Source of the DNA: Pelomonas sp. Root1237
GTDB taxonomy: Bacteria > Pseudomonadota > Gammaproteobacteria > Burkholderiales > Burkholderiaceae_C
Direction: 5' to 3'
Length of the DNA stretch: 64,000 bases
NCBI RefSeq assembly: GCF_001425055.1
Contig: NZ_LMDK01000004.1
Location: 1,573-65,572, forward strand
The notes beneath the pieces are model-generated. The model saw nothing but the letters and a program-made list of their open reading frames with translations, had not been told where the DNA came from and did no database searches. Below, piece by piece: positions 43,773 through 53,500 of the stretch (within the stretch, counting starts at the first letter, position 1; the number at the start of each line of letters is the position of its first letter). A program made the position numbers and the translations under genes.

Positions 43773-45029
43773 ATGCCGTTGGCACTGAACACCGTGTCCC
43801 ATGCCCGTCGCGTTGCGATCGCCTTCCTGAGTGCGGGGGTCGCAGCTTGCGGCGGCGGAGGCGGCTCGCCGACAACCGCACCTGCACCCGCACCTGCACC
43901 TGCACCTGCTCCTGCTCCTGCTCCTGCACCTGCACCTGCACCTGCACCTGCACCTGCTCCTTCGATCACTACAGCCCTCGGCAAGCCCGGCCGGCTCCTC
44001 GTGGGCCTCGGCGCGGCCAGTCCTATCGCGGACATGAAGGCCCAGCAGATCGCTCCGGACATCATCGATACCTATCTCGTGGCGGTTACGGGTTTCAACT
44101 CTGGCGGCGGCGGTAACGCATGGCCTCAATGGCAATACAACTATCCGGACGGTGGCGTCATAACGGTCTTCTCCAACGACGTCGCGGCCATGGGCGCCGT
44201 GCCGATGTTCACCCTGTTCCAGATGCCTTCCCTGCGGGGTGGCGATGTCACCGTCATCAACGACGCGCCGTTCATGGCCGCCTACTGGGCGCAAGTCAAG
44301 TTGATGTACCAGAAGATCGCCGAGACCGGCCGCCCCACCCTGGTCAACCTCGAGCCTGACTTCTGGGGCTTCGCAGAGGGCAGTGCACCCGGCGGCGACC
44401 CGGCGAAGTTGCCGGCGCGCGTGAGCACGGTGCCGGAATGCGCCAGCCTACCGAATACGGCCGTTGGCGTTGTCGGTTGCCTGTTGAAGCTCGGGCGGAC
44501 GTATGCGCCCAAGGCGAGGATGGGCTTCCCCCCGTCGATGTGGTACGGGAACCCAGACGCCACCGGCAGCTTCATGGCAAAACTCGGTGCAGACAAGGCC
44601 GACTTCATCGTGGCGCAAACGAGCGATCGCGACGCAGGTTGCTTTGAAGTCCCGACACCCGTGGACGAGTGCGCGGGTCGCGGCACCGGCCCGTTCTACT
44701 TGGATGAGAACAACGTCACCACGCCGAATTTCAACCAAAGCCTCGACCAGTGGAAGACGCTACGAAGCCACCTGGGCAACCTGCCGATCCTGTTCTGGCA
44801 GACCCCCATGGGCGTGCCCTCGACGACCCCCGGCGGAACGCCGAAGCACTATCGGGACAACCACGTCCAGTACATGCTGACGCATCCAACGCAGTACACG
44901 GGCAACGGTGTATTCGCGCTCGTCTTCAGTCCCGGGGGCGCCACGTCGGCGGACATCACGAACGACGGCGGCCAGTTCGCGCGCCTGTTCAAGGCCTACC
45001 TGGCGAACCCGGCTCCATTTCCCCCCTGA
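43773..45029 (+). CDS. Secreted lipoprotein, putative glycosidase of unknown family
   Basis: 418 residues from the ATG at 43773 (AGAGGAAACG upstream). The signal peptide ends SAGVAACGGGGGSP, a lipobox-like Cys, so outer-membrane or surface lipoprotein. An Ala-Pro linker (about residues 36-63) precedes a ~350-residue domain with LEPDFWGFAEG, MGFPPSMWYGN, PFYLDENNVTTPN and ILFWQTPMGVP; recurring acidic/aromatic clusters look like a TIM-barrel glycoside hydrolase but I cannot name the family. It stands alone and its codon use is less extreme than the PUL genes. Confidence 0.6.
   Translation: MPLALNTVSHARRVAIAFLSAGVAACGGGGGSPTTAPAPAPAPAPAPAPAPAPAPAPAPAPAPSITTALGKPGRLLVGLGAASPIADMKAQQIAPDIIDTYLVAVTGFNSGGGGNAWPQWQYNYPDGGVITVFSNDVAAMGAVPMFTLFQMPSLRGGDVTVINDAPFMAAYWAQVKLMYQKIAETGRPTLVNLEPDFWGFAEGSAPGGDPAKLPARVSTVPECASLPNTAVGVVGCLLKLGRTYAPKARMGFPPSMWYGNPDATGSFMAKLGADKADFIVAQTSDRDAGCFEVPTPVDECAGRGTGPFYLDENNVTTPNFNQSLDQWKTLRSHLGNLPILFWQTPMGVPSTTPGGTPKHYRDNHVQYMLTHPTQYTGNGVFALVFSPGGATSADITNDGGQFARLFKAYLANPAPFPP
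43877..43961 (+). repeat. GCACCT hexamer tandem repeat (Ala-Pro linker)
   Basis: About fourteen near-identical GCACCT/GCTCCT hexamers encode (Ala-Pro)n directly after the lipobox. The units are almost identical at DNA level, so slippage and length variation between strains are plausible. Confidence 0.85.
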
Positions 45030-45517
45030 GCTCAACGGGAGAACAAGGAACTGCGATTCTGAGCCGGTCGTTACGCCACCCGCTTCGTGATGATGAGTAC
45101 GGGGGCCGGCACGAGCCGTGGTTCGCTCAAGCTTGCCGAGCCGCGGCCAACAGCAGAAGCAATGTTCCGCCGCTGTGGTGGCCGTGCAGCATGGAGCGGC
45201 AAATGGAGGCCTTCTCAATCTCAAGATTGGGACGGCGGCGGAGTGGCTCCATTTTGAAACGGCGCCGATATGGCCCGTCGCCCGTTCCTATGCGTGGCGC
45301 CCCAACACTGGATGGCTGCGGCGGGTCGGCCACCACTTGGACGGCGTCTAGCATTGTCTTCACCTTGGACAATTCCTCGCCTTGCCTCGACTTCGGGTGG
45401 CGCCACGATGGTATGCGAGCGGCGTCGCATCGGCCCGGTAGACCTCCTGTTGGCGGTCGTCACCGAAGGTCAGCAACTGGCCGAAAGCCGTCAGCCCCGC
45501 CAAGCTAGCTGCACCCC
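45030..45517. other. Intergenic region between the lipoprotein and halogenase genes
   Basis: 488 bases between convergent genes. Overlapping open frames exist on both strands but none has a ribosome site, family motif or codon bias, and the sequence looks degraded. No clear terminator or repeat seen. Confidence 0.5.
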
Positions 45518-47062
45518 TCAAGCCCGCAGCGGCGTGGCCGCCAACTGCGCCGTCGTCGCGTTGCGATAGGGCGCGCAGAGCTGCTCGACGTAGGCCTGGT
45601 GCTGCGGCAGCCCGGCCACGGTGCGCGAGACCTTGAGGTGGATGTCGCCGAGGAAGGTGGCCAGCTCCTGCTTGCCCATCAGGTCGGCCACCGGGTGGTA
45701 GCGCTCGGGCGTGATGCCCTGGCCCATCATGACCTGGACCCAGGAGTTCTCGGCGAACAGCTCGTCGCTGGGGCGGAAGACGCGGCCGGTCTCGCGGAAG
45801 AGGTCGATGCGGTGGCGCAGCGTGGCGGGCAGGTCCATCTCGCGCACATGCTTCCAGAGCTTGGAGTCGGTGCGCTCGTTGACGGTGTAGTGCAGCACGA
45901 TGAAGTCACGGATGTGCTCCAGCTCGCGCTTGGACTGCAGGTTGAACTCGTCGACGTCAGACTGCTGGATGCCGCCTTGCGGGAAGGTTTGCATCAGGCG
46001 GATAGCGGCGCGCTGGATGAGGTGGATGCTGGTGGACTCCAGCGGCTCGACGAAGCCGCTGGCCAGGCCCACGGCGATGCAGTTGCGATGCCAGACCTTG
46101 TCGCGCTGGCCGGGCAGGAACTTGATGACGCGCGGCTGGATCAGCAGCTCGCCCTCGACGTTCTTCTTCAGCACTTCGGGCGCGTCGGCGTCGCTGAGCT
46201 CCTTGCTGCTGTAGACCAGGCCGTTGCCGACGCGGTTCTGCAGCGGGATGCGCCATTGCCAGCCGAAGGGGTGGCAGATGGAGCGGGTGTAGGGCCAGGC
46301 CTCGCGCACCGAGGCGGTCTGCACGGCCACGGCGCGGTCGCAGGGCAGCCAGTAGGACCAGTCCTCGTAGCCCACACCCAGGGCTTCGCCGATCAGCATG
46401 GAGCGAAAGCCCGTGCAGTCGATGAAGAGGTCACCGTCGATGCGCGTGCCGTCCTGCATCTGCAGGGCAGTGATGTCGCCATCTTTGCCCTGCGGGCCGT
46501 CCATCAGCACGGCGCCGATCTTGCCCTCGATGCGCTGCACGCCGTAGCCCTCGCTCATCGCGCGCAGGTACTTGGCGTAGCGGCCGGCGTCCATGTGGTA
46601 CGCGTAGTTCAGCCCATTGCGCGGCAGGTGGGCGAAGCGGTTGGCGTAGGCGGCGACCGTCTCGGGGTTGTAGTCGGTGTAGGTCTTGGACAGGCCTTCC
46701 GCCCGGCCCTTGAGCCAGAAGTGCTGGAAGCCGGCGCTCCAATGGTCGTTGCCTGTCGAGCCGAAGGAGTGGAAGTAGTCTTGGCCGATGTCCTTCCAGC
46801 CCTCGAAGGCGATGCCGAGCTTGAAGGTCGCATTCGTCGCGGCCATGAACTCGGCCTCGTTGATGCCGAGCAGGTTGTGATAGGTGTGCAGCGCGGGAAT
46901 GGTGGCCTCGCCGACGCCGACGGTGCCGATCTCCTCGGACTCGACCAGCTTGATGTCGAGCCGCTTGCCAAGCAGCTTGCCCATCAGGGCGGCCATCATC
47001 CAGCCGGCGGTGCCGCCGCCGGCGATGACGACGCGGTTGAATTCCTTCATGGTGGTGTTCAT
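45518..47062 (-). CDS. Flavin-dependent tryptophan halogenase-like protein 1
   Basis: 514 residues from an ATG overlapping the cupin-gene stop (ATGA); in-frame extension upstream lies inside the cupin gene. FAD loop VVIAGGGTAGWMMAAL, GVGEATIP, the catalytic-Lys segment NATFKLGIAFEGW, and FGWQWRIPLQ, the W-x-W-x-I-P block of flavin halogenases. It would use FADH2, O2 and halide via hypohalous acid. Like relatives placed beside TonB receptors, its true substrate is unknown. Last gene of the TonB-receptor operon. Confidence 0.82.
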   Translation of the reverse strand: MNTTMKEFNRVVIAGGGTAGWMMAALMGKLLGKRLDIKLVESEEIGTVGVGEATIPALHTYHNLLGINEAEFMAATNATFKLGIAFEGWKDIGQDYFHSFGSTGNDHWSAGFQHFWLKGRAEGLSKTYTDYNPETVAAYANRFAHLPRNGLNYAYHMDAGRYAKYLRAMSEGYGVQRIEGKIGAVLMDGPQGKDGDITALQMQDGTRIDGDLFIDCTGFRSMLIGEALGVGYEDWSYWLPCDRAVAVQTASVREAWPYTRSICHPFGWQWRIPLQNRVGNGLVYSSKELSDADAPEVLKKNVEGELLIQPRVIKFLPGQRDKVWHRNCIAVGLASGFVEPLESTSIHLIQRAAIRLMQTFPQGGIQQSDVDEFNLQSKRELEHIRDFIVLHYTVNERTDSKLWKHVREMDLPATLRHRIDLFRETGRVFRPSDELFAENSWVQVMMGQGITPERYHPVADLMGKQELATFLGDIHLKVSRTVAGLPQHQAYVEQLCAPYRNATTAQLAATPLRA

Positions 47063-48066
47063 CGTTTCAACTGGGTCAGGAGTTGCGCGCGGGCCTGGCG
47101 CGAAAGGGTGTCGTCGATGGGGCCGAGCAGGCCGCGAGCGGCCTCGGGGATGTGGGCCCAGGTGTTGGCGTCGGCGTCGAAGACGAAATGCTGGAAGTGG
47201 CGCTGCCAGATGCGACGCTCCTTCTCGGGCAGGTCGCGCAGCGTCATCAGCGCCAGGTGCAGGGTGGACAGCGGCGAGTCGACGTAGTCGGGCGTCTGGC
47301 GCCACCACGCGTTGATGAGCAGGTTGACCGGCGCCAGCCCTTCGATGTGGTGGAACCACATGCTGGGGATGAAGATGGCGTCGCCGGGTTCGAGCTCGGC
47401 CACCTCGCCGGCGTCGAGCGCACGGGCGAAGCGCGGGAAGCGCTCGAGGTCGGGCTTCTCGAAGTCGACCAGGCTGACGGGCTGGCCGGCGGGCGTCGGA
47501 TCCAGCGGGCCCATGTAGAGGTTGCCAATCTGCTCGGGCGGGAAGACCGTGAAGCGGCGCCGGCCGGCGGCGACGATGGCGAGGTTGTCCGGCAGGTCGT
47601 AGTGGGCGGCGATGCGGGTGCGGTTGCCCAGCCACAGGCTGACCAGGGCGTCGCGGTTGCCCAAGCCCAGCACGTTGGCATCGAGGAAGCTAGGCAGCAC
47701 GGCCTCCACGGTCGTCGAGCCGACATAGAGGGCGGGTGGCTCGGGCGTTGCAGCCAGGCCGAGCAGGCCGGTCAGCACCTGGTCCAGCGTCGCGGCGTAG
47801 CGGCTGAAGTTGAAGCTGGTCAGCGTCTCGTCGGCATAGAAGACGCGGCCACGGGCCTCGGGCGCCAGCTGGAAAAGGCCGATGCGCACGCCGTTGTAGA
47901 AGCCCATCAGATAGCGGGCCAGGGCCTCGTCGGACTGACGTGCGGCCTGAACGACGGGCCAGTGCGCGAAGCCACCACGCACGACATAGGGCCGGTCGCC
48001 GGTCAGCAGTTCGGCGGGCAGGTTGTTCGGGTCGAAAGGCCCCGTCCAGGCCGGTACTGCTTGCAT
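47059..48066 (-). CDS. JmjC/cupin-8-like oxygenase
   Basis: 335 residues. TRIAAHYDLPDNLAIV supplies H-x-D and MWFHHIEGLAPVNLLIN the distal His of an Fe(II)/2-oxoglutarate JmjC-like (Cupin_8) site; YVVRGGFAHWPVV is the usual N-terminal block. It probably hydroxylates a protein or small molecule. It sits between SapC and halogenase genes, overlapping the latter, two bases from the former. Confidence 0.8.
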   Translation of the reverse strand: MQAVPAWTGPFDPNNLPAELLTGDRPYVVRGGFAHWPVVQAARQSDEALARYLMGFYNGVRIGLFQLAPEARGRVFYADETLTSFNFSRYAATLDQVLTGLLGLAATPEPPALYVGSTTVEAVLPSFLDANVLGLGNRDALVSLWLGNRTRIAAHYDLPDNLAIVAAGRRRFTVFPPEQIGNLYMGPLDPTPAGQPVSLVDFEKPDLERFPRFARALDAGEVAELEPGDAIFIPSMWFHHIEGLAPVNLLINAWWRQTPDYVDSPLSTLHLALMTLRDLPEKERRIWQRHFQHFVFDADANTWAHIPEAARGLLGPIDDTLSRQARAQLLTQLKR

Positions 48067-48068
48067 GA

Positions 48069-48788
48069 TCAGAGCTTGCTTTGTCGCTCGACAAGGTCTT
48101 GCAACTGCTGCAGCGACGCGATCTGCATGTAGATGGGCAGCAGATGGCCCTCGCGGGCCAGGGCTTCCAGCGCGTCGCCCGGCAGGGCGGCCAGGCGCTC
48201 CTCGTGGATGGTGAAGAGGCCCGACAGCCGGCCCGGCTCGCCGCTCGTCGATTCGATGTCGATGACGAAGGGCTCCAGCAACTGGTGGCGGGTCAGCGCC
48301 TCGATGAAGACGGGCAGGTGCTGGGCCTGGGCGTGCAGGTGCTCCATCAGCTGCACGACATGGTCGAGGTAGTCGCTGAAGCCGCCGTGCGGCATGAAGA
48401 TGGCGGCGCCGACCTCGCCATCCTCGGGCCGCACGATGCGCGGGCTGTCCATGTCGATGTGCAACTGCAGGCTGTCGTCTGGAGCGCGGCCGATCATGAA
48501 GGGATCGCGCTGCAGGGCCATGGGTACGACGGGGGCATCCCAGCCCGTGTCGGTCAGGAAGAGGTTCTGGCCTTCCTCCAGGCCGAACAGGGCGACGGGC
48601 TGGAAACCGGTCCCGGCTGCGGCGCCTTCAACCAGCTGGAAGACGATGGGGAAATGAGCCTGCAACTGGCGGAACTCGGCGGGCAGGGCCAAGGCCGACT
48701 GGCGCGCATCGCCCAGGGCGGCGGAGCGCTCGGCGTGGACGCGCAGATGGCGGTGGGTGACGTTGTCGAGCAGGGTGGGGCGGGTCAT
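48069..48788 (-). CDS. SapC family protein
   Basis: 239 residues. ALALPAEFRQLQAHFPIVF, ALFGLEEGQNLFL and WDAPVVPMALQRDPFMIG are SapC-family blocks. SapC proteins recur next to TonB receptors and flavin halogenases in polysaccharide-degrading proteobacteria; biochemical function is not established. Overlaps the second halogenase gene (ATGA). Confidence 0.82.
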   Translation of the reverse strand: MTRPTLLDNVTHRHLRVHAERSAALGDARQSALALPAEFRQLQAHFPIVFQLVEGAAAGTGFQPVALFGLEEGQNLFLTDTGWDAPVVPMALQRDPFMIGRAPDDSLQLHIDMDSPRIVRPEDGEVGAAIFMPHGGFSDYLDHVVQLMEHLHAQAQHLPVFIEALTRHQLLEPFVIDIESTSGEPGRLSGLFTIHEERLAALPGDALEALAREGHLLPIYMQIASLQQLQDLVERQSKL

Positions 48789-50317
48789 GTCTCGGTCTTG
48801 TGAATATGGTCGAGCAGGCTGCGGTGGCCGGGCAGGCCGGGCACGAAGCGGCGGGCCTGGCGGGCGGCTTCGTCGAAGCAGGCCTGGGCTGCCTGGAGTT
48901 TGGCGGCGGGCAGGCTTTCAGCGTCAGGGCGGAAACCCATGCCGTAGAGCACGTACTGGTAACTGGCCGAGGGGAAGACCTCGTCGATGCGGCCAAAGTC
49001 ATGCCGCGCTGGTGCACGCATCTGCCACTGCGGCAGCAGCTCGCGCAGGCGCTCGGGCCAGGTGGCCGGGTCGCGATGGGCGCGCCAGTAGTCGCTGTCG
49101 TCGCGTTGGCTGAGCGCGTAATGCAGCTTCAGAAAGTCGATGACGCGGGCCCAGCGGTAGCTGAAGTCGTCGTTGAAGCGGCGCGCGACGGCTTCCATGG
49201 AAGCGCGCGTCATCGGCAGCTCGTCGCACAGCCGCTGGGCGGACAGCTCGACGAGTGCGAGGGCCGAGGCCTCCAGCGGCTCGATGAAGCCCGAGGCCAG
49301 GCCGATGGCGACGCAGTTGCGCACCCAGAACTGTTCGCGGTAGCCCGGGTCGAAGCGGATGGAGCGTGGCGTGGGCCGCTCGGCCGGCGCACCGGTGGCG
49401 TCGAGATAGGCGGTCAGCGCCGCATGGGCCTCGTCGTCGCTGGCATGGTCCCGCGAGTAGACGCAGCCGACGCCGCGGCGCGAGGGCAGGCCGATGTCCC
49501 AGATCCAGCCCTTGGCCCAGGCGGTGGCGACAGTGACCGAGGCCAGCGGCGCGTCGGGTGTGGCGTAGGGCACCTGCACTGGCAGCGCCGCGTCATTGAA
49601 GAGCGCCTCGCGCTCGCTCTTCAATGGCACGCCGAAATGCTGTCCTATCAAGCGCGACGTGAGGCCGGAGCAGTCGATGAAGAGGTCAGCTTTGATTTCG
49701 CCGTGCTCGCGGGTCCGCAGCGCGGCAATGTCGCCGTTCTCAAACGAGAGGACGGCCTCAACATGGTCGATGACGTGGTGCACACCGAGCTTGGCAACGG
49801 CGTGCTCGCGCAGCATCTGGCCGAACAGGCCGGCATCGAAGTGATAGGCATAGTTGGCGACGGCCGCGAAGTCGGGCGTCTGCACCTGCTTGGGCGCGCG
49901 GCCGGCTTCGCAGACCTGCACCGAGGGGCTGACGACATCGGCAAAGGGGCGTTGGCCCTGAGTGGCCAGCCAGGGCTGCACCAAGTCGACGTCGCCATAG
50001 CCGACGGGCAGCATGAAGGGGTGGTAGTAGCGGTCACCGTCCGAGCCGGCGCCGCCGCGGGCCCAGCCGTCAAAGCGCGAGCCTTGCTTGAACGAGACCT
50101 GGCAGCGGCGGATGAATTCAGGCTCTGACAGGCCGATACGGCGCAGCGTGTCGCGCATGGACGGCCAGGTGCCCTCGCCGACGCCGATGGTCGGCACGTC
50201 AGTGGATTCGATCAGCGTGATCCTCAAATCGGGGTGCTCGGCCGCCAGCAGACCAGCGACCAGCCAGCCGGCCGAGCCGCCACCCAGCACCACCACCTCA
50301 CGCAGCCTGTCGTTCAA
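48785..50317 (-). CDS. Flavin-dependent tryptophan halogenase-like protein 2
   Basis: 510 residues. VVVLGGGSAGWLVAGLLA (FAD), GVGEGTWP, CQVSFKQGSRFDGW with the catalytic Lys, and GWIWDIGLPSRRG, where the usual W-x-W-x-I-P has Gly in place of Pro. It shares the GLASGFIEPLE block with the first halogenase and is a diverged paralogue. First gene after the TonB receptor; a terminator hairpin lies immediately upstream of its start, so it may be expressed at a lower level than the receptor. Confidence 0.8.
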   Translation of the reverse strand: MNDRLREVVVLGGGSAGWLVAGLLAAEHPDLRITLIESTDVPTIGVGEGTWPSMRDTLRRIGLSEPEFIRRCQVSFKQGSRFDGWARGGAGSDGDRYYHPFMLPVGYGDVDLVQPWLATQGQRPFADVVSPSVQVCEAGRAPKQVQTPDFAAVANYAYHFDAGLFGQMLREHAVAKLGVHHVIDHVEAVLSFENGDIAALRTREHGEIKADLFIDCSGLTSRLIGQHFGVPLKSEREALFNDAALPVQVPYATPDAPLASVTVATAWAKGWIWDIGLPSRRGVGCVYSRDHASDDEAHAALTAYLDATGAPAERPTPRSIRFDPGYREQFWVRNCVAIGLASGFIEPLEASALALVELSAQRLCDELPMTRASMEAVARRFNDDFSYRWARVIDFLKLHYALSQRDDSDYWRAHRDPATWPERLRELLPQWQMRAPARHDFGRIDEVFPSASYQYVLYGMGFRPDAESLPAAKLQAAQACFDEAARQARRFVPGLPGHRSLLDHIHKTET

Positions 50318-50335
50318 GATCTGGTCCCCAGAAGT

Positions 50336-50357
50336 AAAAAGGGCCGCTCGCGCGGCC
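50336..50357 (-). terminator. Terminator between the TonB receptor and halogenase 2
   Basis: On the minus strand GGCCGC-GCGA-GCGGCC is followed by CTTTTTACTT. It ends 19 bases before the halogenase ATG, so it can cut receptor transcripts off from the four downstream genes. Confidence 0.65.
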
Positions 50358-50469
50358 TCGCCAAGCGGCGAACAAGGACGGTGCCCCAGAGCGCGAGCAC
50401 CGCCGAACCAGACTTTGCCTCACAAGAAAGGAAGGGAGAGTCCCGACTTTCCTTGACCCCTGGCAGGGC

Positions 50470-50491
50470 GGGCCGGGGGAAGCCCCGGCCC
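50470..50491. terminator. Strong hairpin at the TonB-receptor 3' end
   Basis: GGGCCGGGG-GAAG-CCCCGGCCC, a 9-bp all-GC stem with GNRA-like loop 13 bases after the receptor stop, no T-run; likely mRNA stabiliser or rho-assisted terminator. Confidence 0.5.
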
Positions 50492-50503
50492 TGAGGCGGT
50501 TTC

Positions 50504-53500
50504 TTAGAACTTGTAGCGTGCGCCGATCATGAAGCGACGGCCCAACTGCGTGACGGCACCCATCTGGTTCTCGTTGCGCATGTGCGTGCGGGTGTACTCG
50601 TCGGTCAGGTTGATGGCTTCGAACTGGAAGCGCAGATGGGAGTTGAAGTTGTAGCCCAGGCTCAGGTCGAACTGACCGTAGGGCTCGACAAACAGCGGCT
50701 GGGCGCCTTCCGCTCCGGGGAAGTTGGCAGCCAGGAACTTGCCACGCCAGTTGTAGGCCAGGCGGGTCGTGAAGGTCTCGTTCTCGAAGAAACCCACCAG
50801 GTTGCCGGAGTCGCCCATGCCGACCAGCACGTCGGTCTGCGCACCCCGCTTGTTGACGTCGTAGCTGAGGTCGGATTTCACCTTGGTGAAGTTGGCCGAC
50901 ACGCCGAAGCCGCTGTTGCCGAAGATGTGCTGGGCGTTCAGCTCGATCCCGTTGATTTTGCTCCTGCGCTGGTTGTTGACGAAGGTGCCGAGCCTGAAGA
51001 TCAGCAGCGGGTCGTTGGGCTGGGCGGTGATGGTGCCGAGCGACGTGCCAGGCGCACCGGGGCTGACGCCGGGAGCGGTTGGGAAGTTCGCAAAGATGTA
51101 CTTGCGGATGCACTCCGAATCCGCGCCGCAGCCACCGGCCGTCTGGGCCTGGTTGTACATCGCGCTTCCGACCGGTGTGTGCAGATTGAACAGGTTCTCC
51201 CTGGTTTCGTCCGCTTGGTTGTAGTCCTTGAGGGACTTGCGGAAGTAGCTCGCCGCGACGTAGCTGCTCTTGGCGTAGTAGTGCTCGGCGGAGAAGTCGA
51301 TATTGCTCGACTTCAGCGGCCTCAGGTTGGGATTGCCCACAGAACCTACACCACCATCGACGCGCGCCAGGGGATCCAGTCGCTGACCGCCTTGGATGGC
51401 GTTCCAGGCCGGGCGGCCGATGGTCTGGCCGTAGCTGACGCGCAGCTTGGTATCGGACGTCACGTCGGCGCTGAGGTCGATGGACGGCAGGAAGTAGTCG
51501 TACTTGCCGCTGCGCTCCGCGGAGCGCGTACCACTGAAGCTGATGGGGATTTCGTTGTTGGCAACCCAGGCTACCGACACCGGGATCTTCTCTGTGGACG
51601 GCGAGCTGACCTTGGTGCGCTCGTAGCGAGCACCGAGGGCGGCCTCCATCGGCACACCCCAATCCCAGGCCAGGTTGTACTGGCCGAAGACGGCTTGCGA
51701 CTTTTCCGTCGTGCGGAAATCATCGCTCCAGTCGAACGAGGCCTTCAGCAGGGCGTCCGAGCCCAGCGACTTGATGGCCGCGGCGCGCAGGTCTTCGAAG
51801 TTGAAATAGAAGAACTGATTGAACAGGCGCGAGTCGTTGGAGCCCGGGATGCGGCTGAAGTACTTGCTGATGGAGTCGGCATGCCAGATGTCGTCCGGCA
51901 TGGCGGCGGGGCCGCCCGCGGCGCCGCCGCCCCAGGTGTCGCGCTGCACGTTGGCGAAGGCCGAGCGGTTCTTGACGTTGGTCAGCGACAGGCCGAAGTC
52001 CAGGCTGCTGTCGTCGTTGATCTTCCAGTTGCCCTTGGTCTGCAACTGGTCAATCTGGTTCTTTTGGTAGCTGTTGCCGAACACCGAGCCTTGTAGTTCC
52101 TGCTTGGTCGGGTCCAGCGTCGCGCCGGCGATGCCCAGCACCGGGAACTTGTTGCTGAAGTCGACGAAGGTGTCGCCGCGGTTCAGCGACGCGGTGGCCA
52201 GCGTCACCGCGGTGCCGAGCGGATCATTGGCGCCCGAGGTGGCGGTGGAGTGATGGGCGTCGATGTCGAAGCTCAGCGCGTCGGTGGCCTTCCACTTCAG
52301 GTTCAGGCCGATCTGCTGGTTCTTGTTCTTGGTCTGGATGCGCGAGGCACCCATGGCCAGGTCGGAGTTGGCCATGTGCTCGCCGTAGATGACGGGCGAG
52401 GAGGGCGAACCGGTCTGGAATTCGCCGAATTGACCCCCGTAGTTGAACCAGGCGGAGATGTCGTTGCGGCGCTGGCGGAACTTCTGCTCCGACATGACGA
52501 AGTCCAGCGTGCCGACCAGATCCTTGGTGGGCTTGAACTGCATGACGAGCTGGCCGTTCAGGCGCTCGCGGTGCACGCCGGTGAACGAGTAGTTCAGGTT
52601 CTGCGGCACGCTGTAGATGGAGCCGATGGCCGGACGGTTCTTGATTTCCGTCGACGTCTTGGGCAGGCCGCCCCAGACGGCGTTGGAGCCGCTCCAGTCG
52701 TTGTCCTGGATACCGTCGAAAGTCTTCCAGCCGCTGCTGACGTTGGCCTGCGAGTAGCCGGAATCGCGCACCTGGTAGGTGCCCATCAGCGCGATGCCGA
52801 AGGTGCCGTCGTTGGTTTGCGTGCTGTAGATGCCGCTCAGTTCAGGCGTGGCGTTCTTGCCCTGCTCCTCGCCAGGCAGGCGGCGGGCGGATTGGTCGCT
52901 CACCAGCTTCACGCCGACCTGGGCGACGGTTTCCTTGATGTCGAAGGGACGGGGCGTGCGGACATTGATGGTCGCACCCATGCCGCCGGTCGGGCTGCTG
53001 GCGCGGCTGGTCTTGTAGACCTCCAGGGCCGCGACGCCATCCGAAGCGAGATTGGAGAAGTCGAACGAGCGGGAGCTGGGCGCGCTGCCATCGACGCTGG
53101 CACCAGGCATCTGGCGGCCATTGAGCAATACAAGGTTGAAGTCCGGGCCCATGCCGCGCACGGTGATGCGGGTGCCTTCGCCGTTGGCGCGGTCGATGGA
53201 CACGCCGCTGATGCGGCTCAGCGATTCAGCCAGGTTGGTATCGGGGAACTTGCCGATGTCTTCGGCAACGATGCCGTCAACCAGTCCGGACGACGAGCGC
53301 TTCAGGTTGACCGAGGTCTCCAGCGACTTGCGGATGCCGGTGACGATGACCGTTTCCAGCTGCGTGGTGCTGGCCAGCGCCTGCGGCACCGAGGTGGACG
53401 GTGTGGGGCCGGCATTGGGATTGGCAGGGCCCTGGCCGGGGCCGCCTTGGGCCAGCGCGGCGCCGGCGAACAGCAGGCCGCTTGCGGCAGCGAGGTTTGT

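Noticed and set aside
45127-45372. An 81-codon minus-strand frame in the gap after the lipoprotein gene
   Set aside because: No motif, no ribosome site, and two competing frames overlap it; not enough to call a gene or pseudogene.
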